From contig NZ_NKRE01000001.1 of the NCBI RefSeq assembly GCF_002705925.1, positions 1,838,482 to 1,902,481 of the forward strand: DNA of 64,000 bases, in the 5' to 3' direction. The stretch is from Mycobacterium ostraviense (GTDB taxonomy: Bacteria > Actinomycetota > Actinomycetes > Mycobacteriales > Mycobacteriaceae). The notes under the pieces were generated by a model. The model did not search any database. It was given only the letters and a program-made list of their open reading frames with translations, and had not been told where the DNA came from. Positions 18,755 through 26,385 of this stretch are shown here, in pieces. Numbering within the stretch: position 1 is the first letter of the stretch; the number at the start of each line of letters is the position of its first letter. The position numbers were made by a program, and so were the translations under genes.

Positions 18755-19239
18755 ACAATTCCGTTGCACTCCTTTGCTTGTCGCTAAAAGCGTTCATGGG
18801 GCTGCGCCCCGTTGGGGGGAGATGGAAATCGCGTGCTGGTGCGGTTGGGTCGGTGGCTGAAGGCGCCGAGTGTGCACTGGCGGCGCCGAGTGTGCGCTGG
18901 CGGCGCCGAGTGTGCACTGGCGGCGCCGAGTGTGCACTGGCGGCGCCGAGTGTGCGCTGGGGGCGCCGAGTGTGCGCTGGAGGCGGCCGATCGCGGCGGT
19001 TACCGCCCTACGGACACACTCAAAGCCGTCACCGCACACTCGATACGGCGGCATCATAGCCGACTCGGTAAACACGTGCGACATCCCCCGAACGCCTGCC
19101 ATCACAAGCGGTTTGAGCGAAGGTGCGGTATCGGCGTGCCGAAAACAGGGCCCAGGTGTGCCGAAAACAGAGCCAGGCATCCAAGCCAGCGCACGAGGAC
19201 ATCGTTGACCAGCAGCATTCATGGTCACCATGAATTTCC
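18755..19239 (+). repeat. Dispersed repeat element, copy A, with 20-bp VNTR and palindromic end
   Basis: This non-coding segment aligns along most of its length with the reverse complement of 31845-32262. Shared blocks are TGGGGCTGCGC, GGAGATGGAAATCGCGTGCT, the 20-bp tandem units, ACACGTGCGACATCCCCCGA, and an end block containing GACCAGCAGCATTC. The right end carries the perfect palindrome TTCATGGTCACCATGAA (19218-19234). The left part has a small stem CGCT-AAA-AGCG. No protein of its own is recognisable. It sits exactly where a vapC-like frame on the minus strand is cut off, which suggests insertion or rearrangement at this point. Confidence 0.8.
18861..18980 (+). repeat. Six tandem 20-bp units (VNTR) inside repeat copy A
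   Basis: Six consecutive 20-base units of the form GGCGCCGAGTGTGCRCTGGC, in register from 18861 to 18980, with A/G variation at one site and small changes in the outer units. Copy B holds about three degenerate units, so unit number varies between copies. The period is not a multiple of three and the sequence is non-coding. Confidence 0.92.
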
Positions 19240-19459
19240 AAGTGAGGCGGGCAGTTCGCACACCCGCCGAGGACCTGGACACCCGCGGACGCCGGGTGCG
19301 ACGGTAACGACGCACGACGTCCGACTGCAGCTCGCGAACCGCCAGCTTGACGATGGCGGACGAGTCGAGGTAGACCGCGTTCTACCGGCTCGGGTAGATC
19401 GTCGAAATCGAGCGTCGCGGCATCGATCTCGCCACTTGCCGGCAGCTGCTGGCAGTGAT
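19240..19459 (-). pseudogene. Remnant of a vapBC toxin-antitoxin module
   Basis: On the minus strand directly after the cobU stop, one frame reads ASGEIDAATLDFDDLPEPV, like a VapB C-terminus. An overlapping frame from about 19375 reads VYLDSSAIVKLAVRELQ and then SDVVRRYRRTRRPRVS, the hallmark N-terminus of a PIN-domain VapC toxin with its first catalytic Asp. The toxin frame continues only to about 19240, where repeat element A begins, so roughly 80-90 residues and three acidic residues are missing. The antitoxin lacks its N-terminal DNA-binding part. Neither piece should be functional. Identification rests on the PIN signature only. Confidence 0.65.
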
Positions 19460-19984
19460 TCACAGCTTGAGAACACGACCCGCGATCAGCACGTGCACCT
19501 CGTCGCAAACATTTGCCACCCGTTGGTTGATCGTGCCCAGCAGATCGCGGAACATCATCCCCGAACGATGGGCGGGCACCACACCTAAGCCGACCTCATT
19601 CGTCACCACGACCGCATCGACCAGTTCGGTCAGTGCCGCGCACAACTCGTCCAGTCGTTCCTCGACCGCAGCGTAGGCCTCGGCGGTCGTAGTGTTCCAC
19701 AACGCCTCACGATCCATGAGAGCCGTTAGCCAAGTGCCCAGGCAGTCCACCAGGACGGGACACCGGATGTTGGACAAAGCCGTTGCGACGTCCGCGGTTT
19801 CGATCGTCAGCCAGGTCGGCGGGCGACGAGCGCGGTGTAGTGCGACCCGGGAATCCCAGTCCGGATCGCTGCCATCGGGGCGGCGGCTCGGAGCGATGTA
19901 GACAGCCTCTACGGCATTGGCCAACAACGCTTCGGCGTGCGTGGACTTTCCCGAGCGGACTCCACCGGTGACCAGTATCCGCAT
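19460..19984 (-). CDS. cobU: CobU, adenosylcobinamide kinase / guanylyltransferase
   Basis: A 174-residue protein matching Rv0254c in length and sequence. The P-loop GGVRSGKS occupies residues 7-14, ALHRARRP carries the histidine that is guanylylated, and VLVDCLGTWLT and VVVTNEVGLGVVP are the conserved core. It phosphorylates adenosylcobinamide and transfers GMP to it in the late nucleotide-loop steps of cobalamin synthesis. ATG 19984 gives the right N-terminus. It lies 123 bases downstream of the PPE2-like gene on the same strand. In H37Rv cobQ1 sits between these genes but is absent here, so this is a shortened version of that operon. Confidence 0.94.
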   Translation of the reverse strand: MRILVTGGVRSGKSTHAEALLANAVEAVYIAPSRRPDGSDPDWDSRVALHRARRPPTWLTIETADVATALSNIRCPVLVDCLGTWLTALMDREALWNTTTAEAYAAVEERLDELCAALTELVDAVVVTNEVGLGVVPAHRSGMMFRDLLGTINQRVANVCDEVHVLIAGRVLKL

Positions 19985-20107
19985 CGCGTCATCGTAAGCA
20001 CCTCGTTCGCGTGCAACCGACGATGACCGCCCGCGGGCTGGTGTGTGCTGGACTTTGTAGCTGGCAACGACGGCGGCCACGCTGCCCCGCCCCGACAAGA
20101 TCGTTCC

Positions 20108-21814
20108 CTACGACGGTGAGTCGTGGGGTAGCGTCGAGTCGACGCCCCACGTGCCTGGCACCATCGGCGCGCGTGGGCTGCCGGGCAACGTATCGTCGGG
20201 GAGCGTGATCAATCCCGCGGCTGGCCTGGAACCGGCCAGTTGCGTGGTTCCGGCGAACCCCAGGGTTCCTGCTCCCTGGTCTGGTGCCGCCGAGGTCGTC
20301 AGCTCGCTCGGGTCGTCGGCGTCCGGGCCCAAATCCAGGTATTCATAACCGCGGCCGAGCCGTTTGGCTTTCACCCGTCGACGCCACTGCGGTCGAGGTT
20401 TTTCCTGAGGTGTGGCCGTGACCGCTGGGGCCTCGGCGCTGTCGGGTTCTGGTGCCTTCTTTCGGGAACTGGCGCTTGCGGGCCTCTTGGCATCCGCGCT
20501 CAGGCCACCCACCAGGTAGCCGAAGTCTTCCATTCCCACGCCGAGCGCCGCATCGCTCACCGGTGGCGCCGCGGCAGCCGGCGGCGGCGGTCCGGGCGTG
20601 GGCGCCTGGACCGTCACCTCCACGGGCGGCTGGATCGGGGCCGTGGCAGAGGTCGGGGCGCTCGCACCGAGGGCCGCAAGGGGCGGCGTGGTAGGTGTGA
20701 CGGGTGGCGACGGCGGTGGCGGCACGGCAGCCAATGCCGCTAGCCCTTTGACACCGATCGGTGCCAGCACAGCACCGGCCGCCAACGGTACCAGTGGGGC
20801 AGTCAGCAGCGGCACCACAGCCGTAAGCAGCACCGCAGTCTGCTCCAACAGCGTCTTAAGCAGCGCAATCGTGTCGGTGATGATCGTGCCGATAGCTTCG
20901 ACACTGGTGAACAAAATGGTAAAACCGATCGTCACGGGGTTACCCGTAGCGAAGGCCGCGGCGAGATCTGCCCCGATAAACGCAAAGGTTTGTGACAACA
21001 GAGCCACATAGGTGCCGATATCCATCGGGTAGCCAAGTGCGAACGCGATGTTCAACGGGCTCAGATAGGTAAGCGGGTTGCCGAGGATGACCAGGTAAGG
21101 GTCGATCCCCGCAAACATCGTTTGGAAGAACGGCAGATTCGCCAACCAATCGACGAACGGTTGAATGACATTGTTGTAGAAGGCGGTATACATCTGCCAC
21201 AGCCATTGCTCGAACTGGTGCAGCGGGTCCGAACTTGATATCCCTGCCTCAGCGGCCCTGACCAGCTCCGCATCGGCTTTCATGATCGGCGGCGCCGGCG
21301 CGGCCTGCGGTGCGGCGACAACAGCCGCAGTGCAGACCGCGTGATAGGTGCCCATTACGGCGGCGGCCTGCACCCACATCCGTACATAGTCGGCCTCGTT
21401 GAGCGCGATCGAGATGGTGTTGATGCCAAAGAAATTTGTCGCCGTCAATACCGCGTGCGCGGCATGGTTGGCGGCCAACTCAGCCAACGTGGGCATCGCG
21501 GCCACGGCGGCGCTGTATGCGGTAGCCGCGGTTTGTTGGTGAGCGGCCATTGCGGCGCTGTCGGTGCTGGCCTGCGTCAGCCAAGCAAGATAAGGGACAT
21601 GGGCGGCGACATATTCTTCGGCGCTCGGACCTGCCCAGCTGTCCGCCTGCGCCCCGGCCACCACCGCGGCCAACTCGTCTGCCGTCTCGGTGTAGGCAGC
21701 GCTCAACAAATCCCATGCTGCCGCCGACGCCAGCAACGGACCCGGGCCGGGGCCGCTGTTCAGCAGCGCCGAATGCACCTCCGGGGGTGCAGCCAACCAG
21801 ATGGGGGCGCTCAT
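20108..21814 (-). CDS. PPE2: PPE2-like protein (PPE-PPW subfamily; Rv0256c homologue)
   Basis: A 568-residue PPE protein. The PPE domain covers about residues 1-175 (IWLAAPPEVHSALLNSGPGPGPLL, with the SWAGPSAEEY block). A hydrophobic middle part is followed by a Pro/Ala-rich linker. The C-terminus has the PPW-subfamily signature GFAGT with PMVPGTW. A basic cluster RRRVKAKRLGRGYEYLDL before it corresponds to the nuclear-localisation-like motif reported for M. tuberculosis PPE2. The start is ATG 21814, which overlaps the TGA of the leader ORF by one base; GTG 21817 is possible. A cobalamin riboswitch lies upstream, so expression should fall when B12 is plentiful. The link to cobalt or B12 uptake is inferred from context. 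Confidence 0.9.
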   Translation of the reverse strand: MSAPIWLAAPPEVHSALLNSGPGPGPLLASAAAWDLLSAAYTETADELAAVVAGAQADSWAGPSAEEYVAAHVPYLAWLTQASTDSAAMAAHQQTAATAYSAAVAAMPTLAELAANHAAHAVLTATNFFGINTISIALNEADYVRMWVQAAAVMGTYHAVCTAAVVAAPQAAPAPPIMKADAELVRAAEAGISSSDPLHQFEQWLWQMYTAFYNNVIQPFVDWLANLPFFQTMFAGIDPYLVILGNPLTYLSPLNIAFALGYPMDIGTYVALLSQTFAFIGADLAAAFATGNPVTIGFTILFTSVEAIGTIITDTIALLKTLLEQTAVLLTAVVPLLTAPLVPLAAGAVLAPIGVKGLAALAAVPPPPSPPVTPTTPPLAALGASAPTSATAPIQPPVEVTVQAPTPGPPPPAAAAPPVSDAALGVGMEDFGYLVGGLSADAKRPASASSRKKAPEPDSAEAPAVTATPQEKPRPQWRRRVKAKRLGRGYEYLDLGPDADDPSELTTSAAPDQGAGTLGFAGTTQLAGSRPAAGLITLPDDTLPGSPRAPMVPGTWGVDSTLPHDSPS

Positions 21815-22092
21815 CACGAGCCGCCCGCGACTGGATGCACCGACCGGCTGATCAGCAAGCGCACAGCAGTGCCGCGGTCCGCCTCACCAACGGTGAGGAC
21901 GCCGCGCTGCCGGCACTTCGACGCCCCTACCTGCCGCGACGTCATGCTTGCGGGAACAAGACCCCGACGGCGCCGGCGAACGACACGGTGATCGGCGGTG
22001 CTAAACCGGCGTGCGCAGTGCACCGCCGGCACCCGATCAGCGTTTGGACGAGGATGGCGGAAGCCAGGCGGCCGGAAATTCGGATGCGTCAT
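21814..22092 (-). CDS. Leader ORF upstream of PPE2, translationally coupled (uPPE2-like)
   Basis: A 92-residue basic, Pro/Arg-rich frame (MTHPNFRPPGFRHPRPNADR...) from ATG 22092, with GGAGAG upstream, ending in TGA that shares its A with the PPE2 start codon (TGATG). It has no known domain. I recall that a translated uORF overlapping PPE2 has been described in M. tuberculosis as part of B12-riboswitch control. The same layout here (riboswitch, uORF, stop/start overlap) supports a regulatory coupling role rather than an independent protein function. Confidence 0.6.
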   Translation of the reverse strand: MTHPNFRPPGFRHPRPNADRVPAVHCARRFSTADHRVVRRRRRGLVPASMTSRQVGASKCRQRGVLTVGEADRGTAVRLLISRSVHPVAGGS

Positions 22093-22139
22093 GACGGTTC
22101 GCTCTCTCCGGGGTACACCGCCCCAGGTTCGCAGGGCAC

Positions 22140-22272
22140 GATGACGCGAGTCTCCTGGCTCTCGGATCGCCGCTCGCCTCGCCTTCCAGCCCGTGGCCGT
22201 GGCCGATGAGGGTCGCTCCCCGATTACAGTGGCGGGACCGCGCCGGTTTCGCACCGGCTTCCTGCATTCGTC
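22140..22272 (-). ncRNA. Cobalamin (B12) riboswitch upstream of the PPE2-cobU unit
   Basis: Read on the minus strand the segment shows the conserved order of a cobalamin aptamer: GGAAGCCGGTGCGAAACCGG (starting at 22262), then CCCGCCACTGT (22226-22236), and a B12-box-like GAGCCAGGAGACTCGCGTCA (22142-22161). The spacing fits the family. It precedes the leader ORF, PPE2 and cobU, all on the same strand. Binding of adenosylcobalamin should reduce expression of the unit, probably by affecting leader translation or termination. The B12 box is not a textbook match, so the kissing-loop part is less certain. Confidence 0.88.
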
Positions 22273-22599
22273 ATCGCATTACACGCAGCATCATCGCACC
22301 CCGGCAGCACCGTCGCCATCCCAACTCGTTACCCGCGTTTGCCGTAAGCGATAACCGTCCTGTCGTCGCCCCGAATTCCAACCCGCTGATACTCACCAGC
22401 TGCGCGGTCACAGATCGACCAATCGGGGCCGAGCCCAGTGGTTTCTCGTCTGATGTCACGGGATCAGGCGACGCTGCCGCGATGTACCACCCACTCAAAG
22501 TCGGCACCGTGGTGGATGAGTGTGAGCGGATGGTCAGCGGCACGTACGGCGATCAAGAGCTGCCGGACAGGCACTCTCGCCTATCAACACCCGGGCCGG
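22273..22599. other. Intergenic stretch between the riboswitch and htdY
   Basis: About 330 bases. It should contain the promoter of the riboswitch-PPE2 transcript near its left end and the end of the htdY transcript at its right. Short open frames are present but none has a ribosome binding site, a known motif or codon bias like the neighbours. No repeat or RNA gene is seen. Confidence 0.45.
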
Positions 22600-23469
22600 C
22601 TAAGCCACGTACTCGACCTCACCGTCGTCGAGCACCACTCGCGCCTCGGCGCCGTCGGAACCGCAAGCCTCGGTTCGATACACCGCCTTGCCCGGTTCGG
22701 TGCGCCAGATCAGCGTGGTCAGCGTCTCGCCGGGGAACACCGGCGACGTGAACCGCGCCGCGACCGAAGTGATGTTGGCGGCCACGCCGCCGCCGAGTTC
22801 GGCGACCAGCGCGCGTCCGGACACGCCGTATGTGCACAGCCCGTGCAGGATTGGTTTGGGAAAGCCGGCCATCTCCTTGGCGAACCACGGGTCGCTGTGC
22901 AACGGGTTGCGGTCGCCGGAGAGCCGGTAGATCAGCGCTTGGTCCTCGCGGGTGGGCAGCGCGACCCGGGCGTCCGGCTCGCGGTCCGGGAATTCCGGCG
23001 CTGCCGGCCGCTGACCCGGCTCTCCCCCGAAGCCGCCCTCGCCGCGGATCACTAGGGTGGTCAGCGTTTCGGCAATGAGCGCACCTGATGCCGGATCAGT
23101 GCCGCGGCCGCGCAACATGATGATGGCGTTCTTGCCTTCGCCCTTGTCCTGGATGTCGGCGACTTCGGAGACCACCGACAACTTTCCGGCCGGCGGCAGC
23201 GGCGCATGCAGCCGCACGGTCTGCGAGCCGTGTAACAGCCTGGCCCAGTTGAACTTTCCCACCTTGCCGGCCGCCCCGAACGCCGGGCAGCAGATCACCG
23301 CGTAGGTCGGCAGCACCTGCTGGGCAATGCCGTGGCTGTTCTCGGTGGTGAACGACAAGTCCTCGGTCCCGGCACCCACCCCGAGCGCATAGAGCAAGGT
23401 TTCCCGGTCGGTCCATTCGAACAACATCGGCTCGGTCACCGCACCGATGGCGCCGGGGTCAATGGCCAT
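22600..23469 (-). CDS. htdY: HtdY, MaoC-like 3-hydroxyacyl-thioester dehydratase (Rv3389c homologue)
   Basis: A 289-residue double hot-dog protein. The N-terminal half is the degenerate hot dog, and the C-terminal half carries the hydratase-2 motif YRLSGDRNPLHSDPWFAKEMAGFPKPILHGL with the catalytic Asp and His. It hydrates trans-2-enoyl-CoA to (R)-3-hydroxyacyl-CoA, a step of fatty-acid metabolism. ATG 23469 is preceded by AAAGGAGACTCGC, a strong ribosome binding site, and gives the length known for Rv3389c (290 aa). It is divergent from lpqD and marks the return to H37Rv-like gene order after the variable block. Confidence 0.92.
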   Translation of the reverse strand: MAIDPGAIGAVTEPMLFEWTDRETLLYALGVGAGTEDLSFTTENSHGIAQQVLPTYAVICCPAFGAAGKVGKFNWARLLHGSQTVRLHAPLPPAGKLSVVSEVADIQDKGEGKNAIIMLRGRGTDPASGALIAETLTTLVIRGEGGFGGEPGQRPAAPEFPDREPDARVALPTREDQALIYRLSGDRNPLHSDPWFAKEMAGFPKPILHGLCTYGVSGRALVAELGGGVAANITSVAARFTSPVFPGETLTTLIWRTEPGKAVYRTEACGSDGAEARVVLDDGEVEYVA

Positions 23470-23561
23470 GCGAGTCTCCTTTCGATTCCAATCAAAGCTT
23501 TTCGCCACTCAACCATCGCAAACCCTTCCCACCAAGGCCGTCGGCAGGGCAGGCTATCGCC

Positions 23562-24287
23562 ATGGCCAAGCGCACCATGATCTGGAAGATGACCTGGAAA
23601 ACCTCCAACGTCCTAGCTGTGCTCGCCTCGGTCATGATCGTCGGCGCCTGCGGCGGCGGAGGCACGCAGGCCCGCAACATCACCGTGACCTTCATCCGCA
23701 ACGCCCAATCGCAGGCCAACGCCGACGGGGTGATCAACACCGAGGTGCCCGGCACCGGGCTCACTGCCGACGGCAAGGGGCAAGCCCAGCAGCTCGCCCA
23801 CCAAGTTGCGCACAACGAATTCGACAGCATCTACTCTTCGCCGATGGCCGAAGCCCAGGAGACCGCCGCACCGTTGGCAAGCGAACTGGGCAAGCAGGTC
23901 GAGATCATTACCGAGCTGCAGTCCATCGATGCCGGCTGGTACAACGGCGAACCCGAATCACGGGCCAGCTCGACGTATCTGCTGGCTCCGGTGGGTTGGA
24001 TCAACGGCGATGCGGAGAACGCCATCCCCGGCTCGATCACCGGCAACGAATTCAACAGCCGGTTCAGCAGTGCCATCCGCAAGATCTACGACAGCCGCCA
24101 TAACAAGCCGGTGGTGTTCTCCCAGGGCACGGCGATCATGGTGTGGACGCTGATGAACGTGAAGAACCCCAAGCTCAACCTCTTGAACAACCACCCGCTG
24201 CCCAACATCGGTCGGGTCGTGGTCACCGGCAACCCGATCGACGGTTGGAAGCTGGTGGACTGGGACGGCATCCGCAACTTCACCTGA
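23562..24287 (+). CDS. lpqD: LpqD, lipoprotein of the histidine-phosphatase superfamily with degenerate active site
   Basis: A 241-residue protein matching Rv3390. A basic start and hydrophobic stretch lead to a lipobox IVGAC, so Cys-35 or so should be lipidated and the protein anchored outside the membrane. The rest is a phosphoglycerate-mutase-like fold (SIYSSPMAEAQETAAPLA, then VVFSQGTAIMVWTLMN). The catalytic RHG motif reads FIRNAQSQAN: the nucleophilic His is Asn. The second His region also lacks the usual GH. It is therefore probably not a phosphatase but a binding protein. The same change is present in my memory of the M. tuberculosis protein. Confidence 0.88.
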   Translation: MAKRTMIWKMTWKTSNVLAVLASVMIVGACGGGGTQARNITVTFIRNAQSQANADGVINTEVPGTGLTADGKGQAQQLAHQVAHNEFDSIYSSPMAEAQETAAPLASELGKQVEIITELQSIDAGWYNGEPESRASSTYLLAPVGWINGDAENAIPGSITGNEFNSRFSSAIRKIYDSRHNKPVVFSQGTAIMVWTLMNVKNPKLNLLNNHPLPNIGRVVVTGNPIDGWKLVDWDGIRNFT

Positions 24288-24328
24288 CCGGTTGACGGGT
24301 GCGGCCGCCAGCCGCCACGATGGGCTAC

Positions 24329-26335
24329 ATGCGCTATGTCGTTACCGGCGGTACCGGGTTTATTGGTCGCCGTGTCGTCTCTCGCCTGCTCGACGCCCGG
24401 CCCGACGCGCAGGTCTGGGTGCTGGTCCGCCGTCAGTCGCTGGGACGCTTCGAACGCCTGGCGACCGAGTGGGGTGAGCGAGCCAAACCGCTGGTCGGCG
24501 AGCTGCCGCAGCTCGCGCTCAGTGACGAGACGCGCGGCGAGCTGGGCCGGGTGGATCATGTCGTGCACTGCGCGGCGATCAGCCACAGCACGGCCATCAC
24601 CGCGGGCGAGGCCGAGCAGCGGGCCGTCAATGTGGACGGCACTGCCGCTGTCATCGAATTGGCGAAACGGCTCGATGCGACCTTGCACCACATATCGTCG
24701 ATCGCGGTGGCCGGCGACTTCGCCGGCGAGTACACCGAGGACGACTTCGGCGTCGGCCAGCAACTGCCGACACCGTATCACCGAACGAAATTCGAAGCCG
24801 AGCAGCTGGTGCGGTCGGCGCCCGGACTGCGCCACCGCATCTACCGGCCGGCGGTGGTGGTGGGCGATTCGCGCACCGGCGAGATGGACAAGATCGACGG
24901 CCCGTACTACTTCTTCGGGGTGCTGGCCAGGTTGGCGGTACTGCCCAGGCTGACCCCGATCCTATTGCCCGACACCGGACGCACCAACGTCGTCCCGGTC
25001 GACTATGTCGTCGACGCGCTGGTGGCACTCATGCACGCCGACGGTCGCGACGGGCAGACGTTCCACCTGACCGCGCCGAAAACTATTGGCTTGCGCGGCA
25101 TTTACCGCGGTGTGGCCCCGGCGGCCGGGTTGCCGCCGCTGCGCGGGTCACTGCCCCGCTCGGTGGCCACCCCGGTGCTGAACGTGCGCGGGCGGGCCAA
25201 GGTGCTGCGCGACATGGCCGCCGCCCAGCTCGGCATCCCCGCCGAAATCTTCGACCTGGTTGATCTCAAGCCCGCCTTCGTCAGCGACCAGACCCGGAAG
25301 GCGTTGCACGGCACCGGGATCGAAGTTCCCGAGTTCGCGGCGTATGCACCCCGGCTGTGGCGGTACTGGGCGCAGCACCTCGATCCCGATCGTGCCCGCC
25401 GCGACGATCCACGAGGACCGCTGCACGGCCGGCACGTCATCATCACCGGCGCCTCCAGCGGCATCGGGCGGGCGTCGGCCATCGCCGTCGCGCAGCGCGG
25501 CGCAACGGTGTTCGCGCTGGCCCGCAACGCCGACGCGCTGGACCGGCTGGTGGCCGAGATCCGGGCGAGCGGCGGCCAGGCGCACGCGTTCACCTGCGAT
25601 GTCACCGACTCGACGTCGGTGGAGCACACGGTCAAAGACATCCTGGGCCGCTTCGGTCAAGTCGACTATCTGGTGAACAACGCCGGCCGGTCGATTCGCC
25701 GCTCGGTGGTCAACTCCACCGACCGGCTGCACGACTACGAACGGGTCATGGCCGTCAACTACTTCGGCGCGGTGCGCATGGTGCTGGCGCTGCTACCTCA
25801 CTGGCGGGAGCGCCGGTTCGGTCACGTGATCAACGTCTCCAGCGCCGGGGTGCAGGCCCGCAACCCGAAGTACAGCTCGTATCTGCCCAGCAAGGCGGCG
25901 CTGGACGCGTTCGCCGACGTGGTCGCCTCCGAGACACTCTCCGATCACATCACCTTCACCAACATCCACATGCCGCTGGTGGCCACGCCCATGATCACCC
26001 CGTCGCAGCGGCTCAACCCGATACGGGCGATCAGCGCCGAGCATGCGGCGGCCATGGTGGTGCGCGCGCTGGTCGAGAAGCCGGCGCGGATCGACACCCC
26101 GCTCGGCACGCTGGCCGAGGCCGGAAACCACGTCGCGCCCCGCCTGTCGCGGCGCATTCTGCATCAGCTTCACCTGGGCTACCCCGATTCGGCTGCGGCG
26201 CAAGGGCTGCCATCCGCCCCGGCGGCGCCCCCGAGACGTAAGCCGAAGCGCCCGGTGCGTGCCGTCAGCGGCGGCATCCGGACACCCCGTCCGGTCCGAC
26301 GGCTGGCGCGGTTGGTTCCCGGCCTGCACTGGTAA
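24329..26335 (+). CDS. acrA1: AcrA1, two-domain fatty acyl-CoA reductase (Rv3391 homologue)
   Basis: A protein of about 668 residues with two Rossmann domains. The N-terminal domain (residues 1-350) is an extended SDR of the thioester-reductase type with TGGTGFIG at residues 6-13 and YHRTKFEAE as its active-site YxxxK. The C-terminal domain (about 365-600) is a classical SDR with TGASSGIGRAS, NNAG and a YLPSK active site. Such fusions reduce long-chain acyl-CoA through the aldehyde to the alcohol, supplying wax-ester synthesis. A proline- and arginine-rich tail follows. ATG 24329 places the glycine motif correctly; ATG 24320 is an alternative. It lies 41 bases downstream of lpqD on the same strand. 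Confidence 0.9.
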   Translation: MRYVVTGGTGFIGRRVVSRLLDARPDAQVWVLVRRQSLGRFERLATEWGERAKPLVGELPQLALSDETRGELGRVDHVVHCAAISHSTAITAGEAEQRAVNVDGTAAVIELAKRLDATLHHISSIAVAGDFAGEYTEDDFGVGQQLPTPYHRTKFEAEQLVRSAPGLRHRIYRPAVVVGDSRTGEMDKIDGPYYFFGVLARLAVLPRLTPILLPDTGRTNVVPVDYVVDALVALMHADGRDGQTFHLTAPKTIGLRGIYRGVAPAAGLPPLRGSLPRSVATPVLNVRGRAKVLRDMAAAQLGIPAEIFDLVDLKPAFVSDQTRKALHGTGIEVPEFAAYAPRLWRYWAQHLDPDRARRDDPRGPLHGRHVIITGASSGIGRASAIAVAQRGATVFALARNADALDRLVAEIRASGGQAHAFTCDVTDSTSVEHTVKDILGRFGQVDYLVNNAGRSIRRSVVNSTDRLHDYERVMAVNYFGAVRMVLALLPHWRERRFGHVINVSSAGVQARNPKYSSYLPSKAALDAFADVVASETLSDHITFTNIHMPLVATPMITPSQRLNPIRAISAEHAAAMVVRALVEKPARIDTPLGTLAEAGNHVAPRLSRRILHQLHLGYPDSAAAQGLPSAPAAPPRRKPKRPVRAVSGGIRTPRPVRRLARLVPGLHW

Positions 26336-26385
26336 ACCCACGGTTCGGCGGTTTCAGGGACACCGGATCGCGGTATTCGAGCGCG

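Noticed and set aside
18781..19030. Possible CRISPR array in the 20-bp repeats
   Set aside because: The units are directly adjacent with no spacers and no cas genes are near. It is a VNTR.
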